NCBI GenBank assembly: GCA_902772745.1
Contig: CACYBV010000137.1
Location: 1-5,634 of the forward strand
DNA from: an uncultured Eubacteriales bacterium
Lineage (GTDB): Bacteria > Bacillota > Clostridia > Lachnospirales > Lachnospiraceae
DNA length: 5,634 nt
Reading direction: 5' to 3'
The notes beneath the pieces were generated by a model. It was not told the DNA's origin and made no database searches. It saw only the letters and a list, made by a program, of their open reading frames with translations. This document shows, piece by piece, positions 5,503 to 5,634 of the stretch (its first letter is position 1; each line of letters starts with the position of its first letter). The position numbers were made by a program, and so were the translations under genes.

Positions 5503-5634
5503 TCAGACCTGCCGGAGAAGGGCCTGAAGGTAGGACAGGAGGAAGCCGTCGCGGTCCTCGAAGAGGTGGAAAGCGGGACGGGAGCGGTATTCACGGCGGA
5601 AGAGGGGAAGGCCGGAGTCTTTTACCTCCGGAAG
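5503..5634 (-). CDS. Possible C-terminal end of a convergent gene, function unknown, 5' end outside window
   Basis: On the minus strand a frame is open from the window edge to a TGA (complement of 5503-5505), giving 43 residues that end in SYLQALLRQV. The composition looks protein-like: aromatic and leucine residues are spread through it, second codon positions are rich in A and T, and third positions are about 70 percent G or C like the neighbouring genes. Tail-to-tail placement with the transporter, 37 bp apart, is a sensible arrangement. I do not recognise the family. The codon-aligned plus-strand frame is also open, very rich in GNN codons and purine-rich, but has no ATG, GTG or TTG start with a ribosome binding site. 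The minus reading is only modestly favoured. Confidence 0.42.
   Translation of the reverse strand, partial: LPEVKDSGLPLFRREYRSRPAFHLFEDRDGFLLSYLQALLRQV

Noticed and set aside
4782..5594. 270-residue minus-strand frame antisense to the transporter
   Set aside because: It lies opposite a well-supported PhoU-like domain and looks like a GC-driven shadow (Arg/Asp/Ile/Val patterns mirroring the sense codons).
1..5634. CRISPR array, insertion sequence, integron, prophage or other defence system
   Set aside because: No spaced direct repeats, transposase, integrase, or terminal repeats seen; all major frames are metabolic or transport genes.

Overview
The window comes from a bacterial chromosome with moderate-to-high GC (roughly mid-50s percent by eye). 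It looks like housekeeping DNA with no mobile elements. The gene content points to an anaerobic Firmicute of the Clostridia, possibly Lachnospiraceae-like. The reasons are a pyrimidine operon carrying both catalytic and regulatory aspartate transcarbamoylase genes (pyrB-pyrI), a thioredoxin-reductase-like flavoprotein without a recognisable NADPH site (a type known from clostridia), and strong AGGAGG-type ribosome binding sites. The taxonomic call is an inference.

Layout, left to right. (1) Positions 1-2696 hold the 3' part of a de novo pyrimidine operon: pyrF (5'-truncated by the window edge), a 178-bp gap, then pyrE, pyrB and pyrI. The last three are joined by 4-base ATGA stop/start overlaps, so they are almost certainly co-translated. 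The pathway steps present are carbamoyl-aspartate formation (PyrB with its allosteric subunit PyrI), orotate to OMP (PyrE) and OMP to UMP (PyrF). (2) Positions 2697-2870 are a 174-bp intergenic region with a good extended -10 promoter flanked by two inverted repeats. It is followed by about 100 nt that can fold into a closed, two-armed RNA structure just upstream of the next gene's ribosome binding site. (3) Positions 2871-3734 encode a thioredoxin-reductase-like FAD protein with an intact CATC redox centre and a degenerate pyridine-nucleotide site. (4) Positions 3786-5465 encode a Na+/phosphate-cotransporter-family membrane protein with a C-terminal PhoU-like domain, probably in the same transcript as (3). 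(5) Positions 5466-5634 contain a short possible terminator hairpin and, on the minus strand, what may be the C-terminal end of a convergent gene.

The pyr genes form one functional unit. The flavoprotein and phosphate transporter form a second, separately promoted unit whose functional link is unclear. The most interesting item is the structured leader at about 2750-2850. I could not match it to a riboswitch class I know, and it controls (by position) the pyridine-nucleotide-site-deficient reductase.
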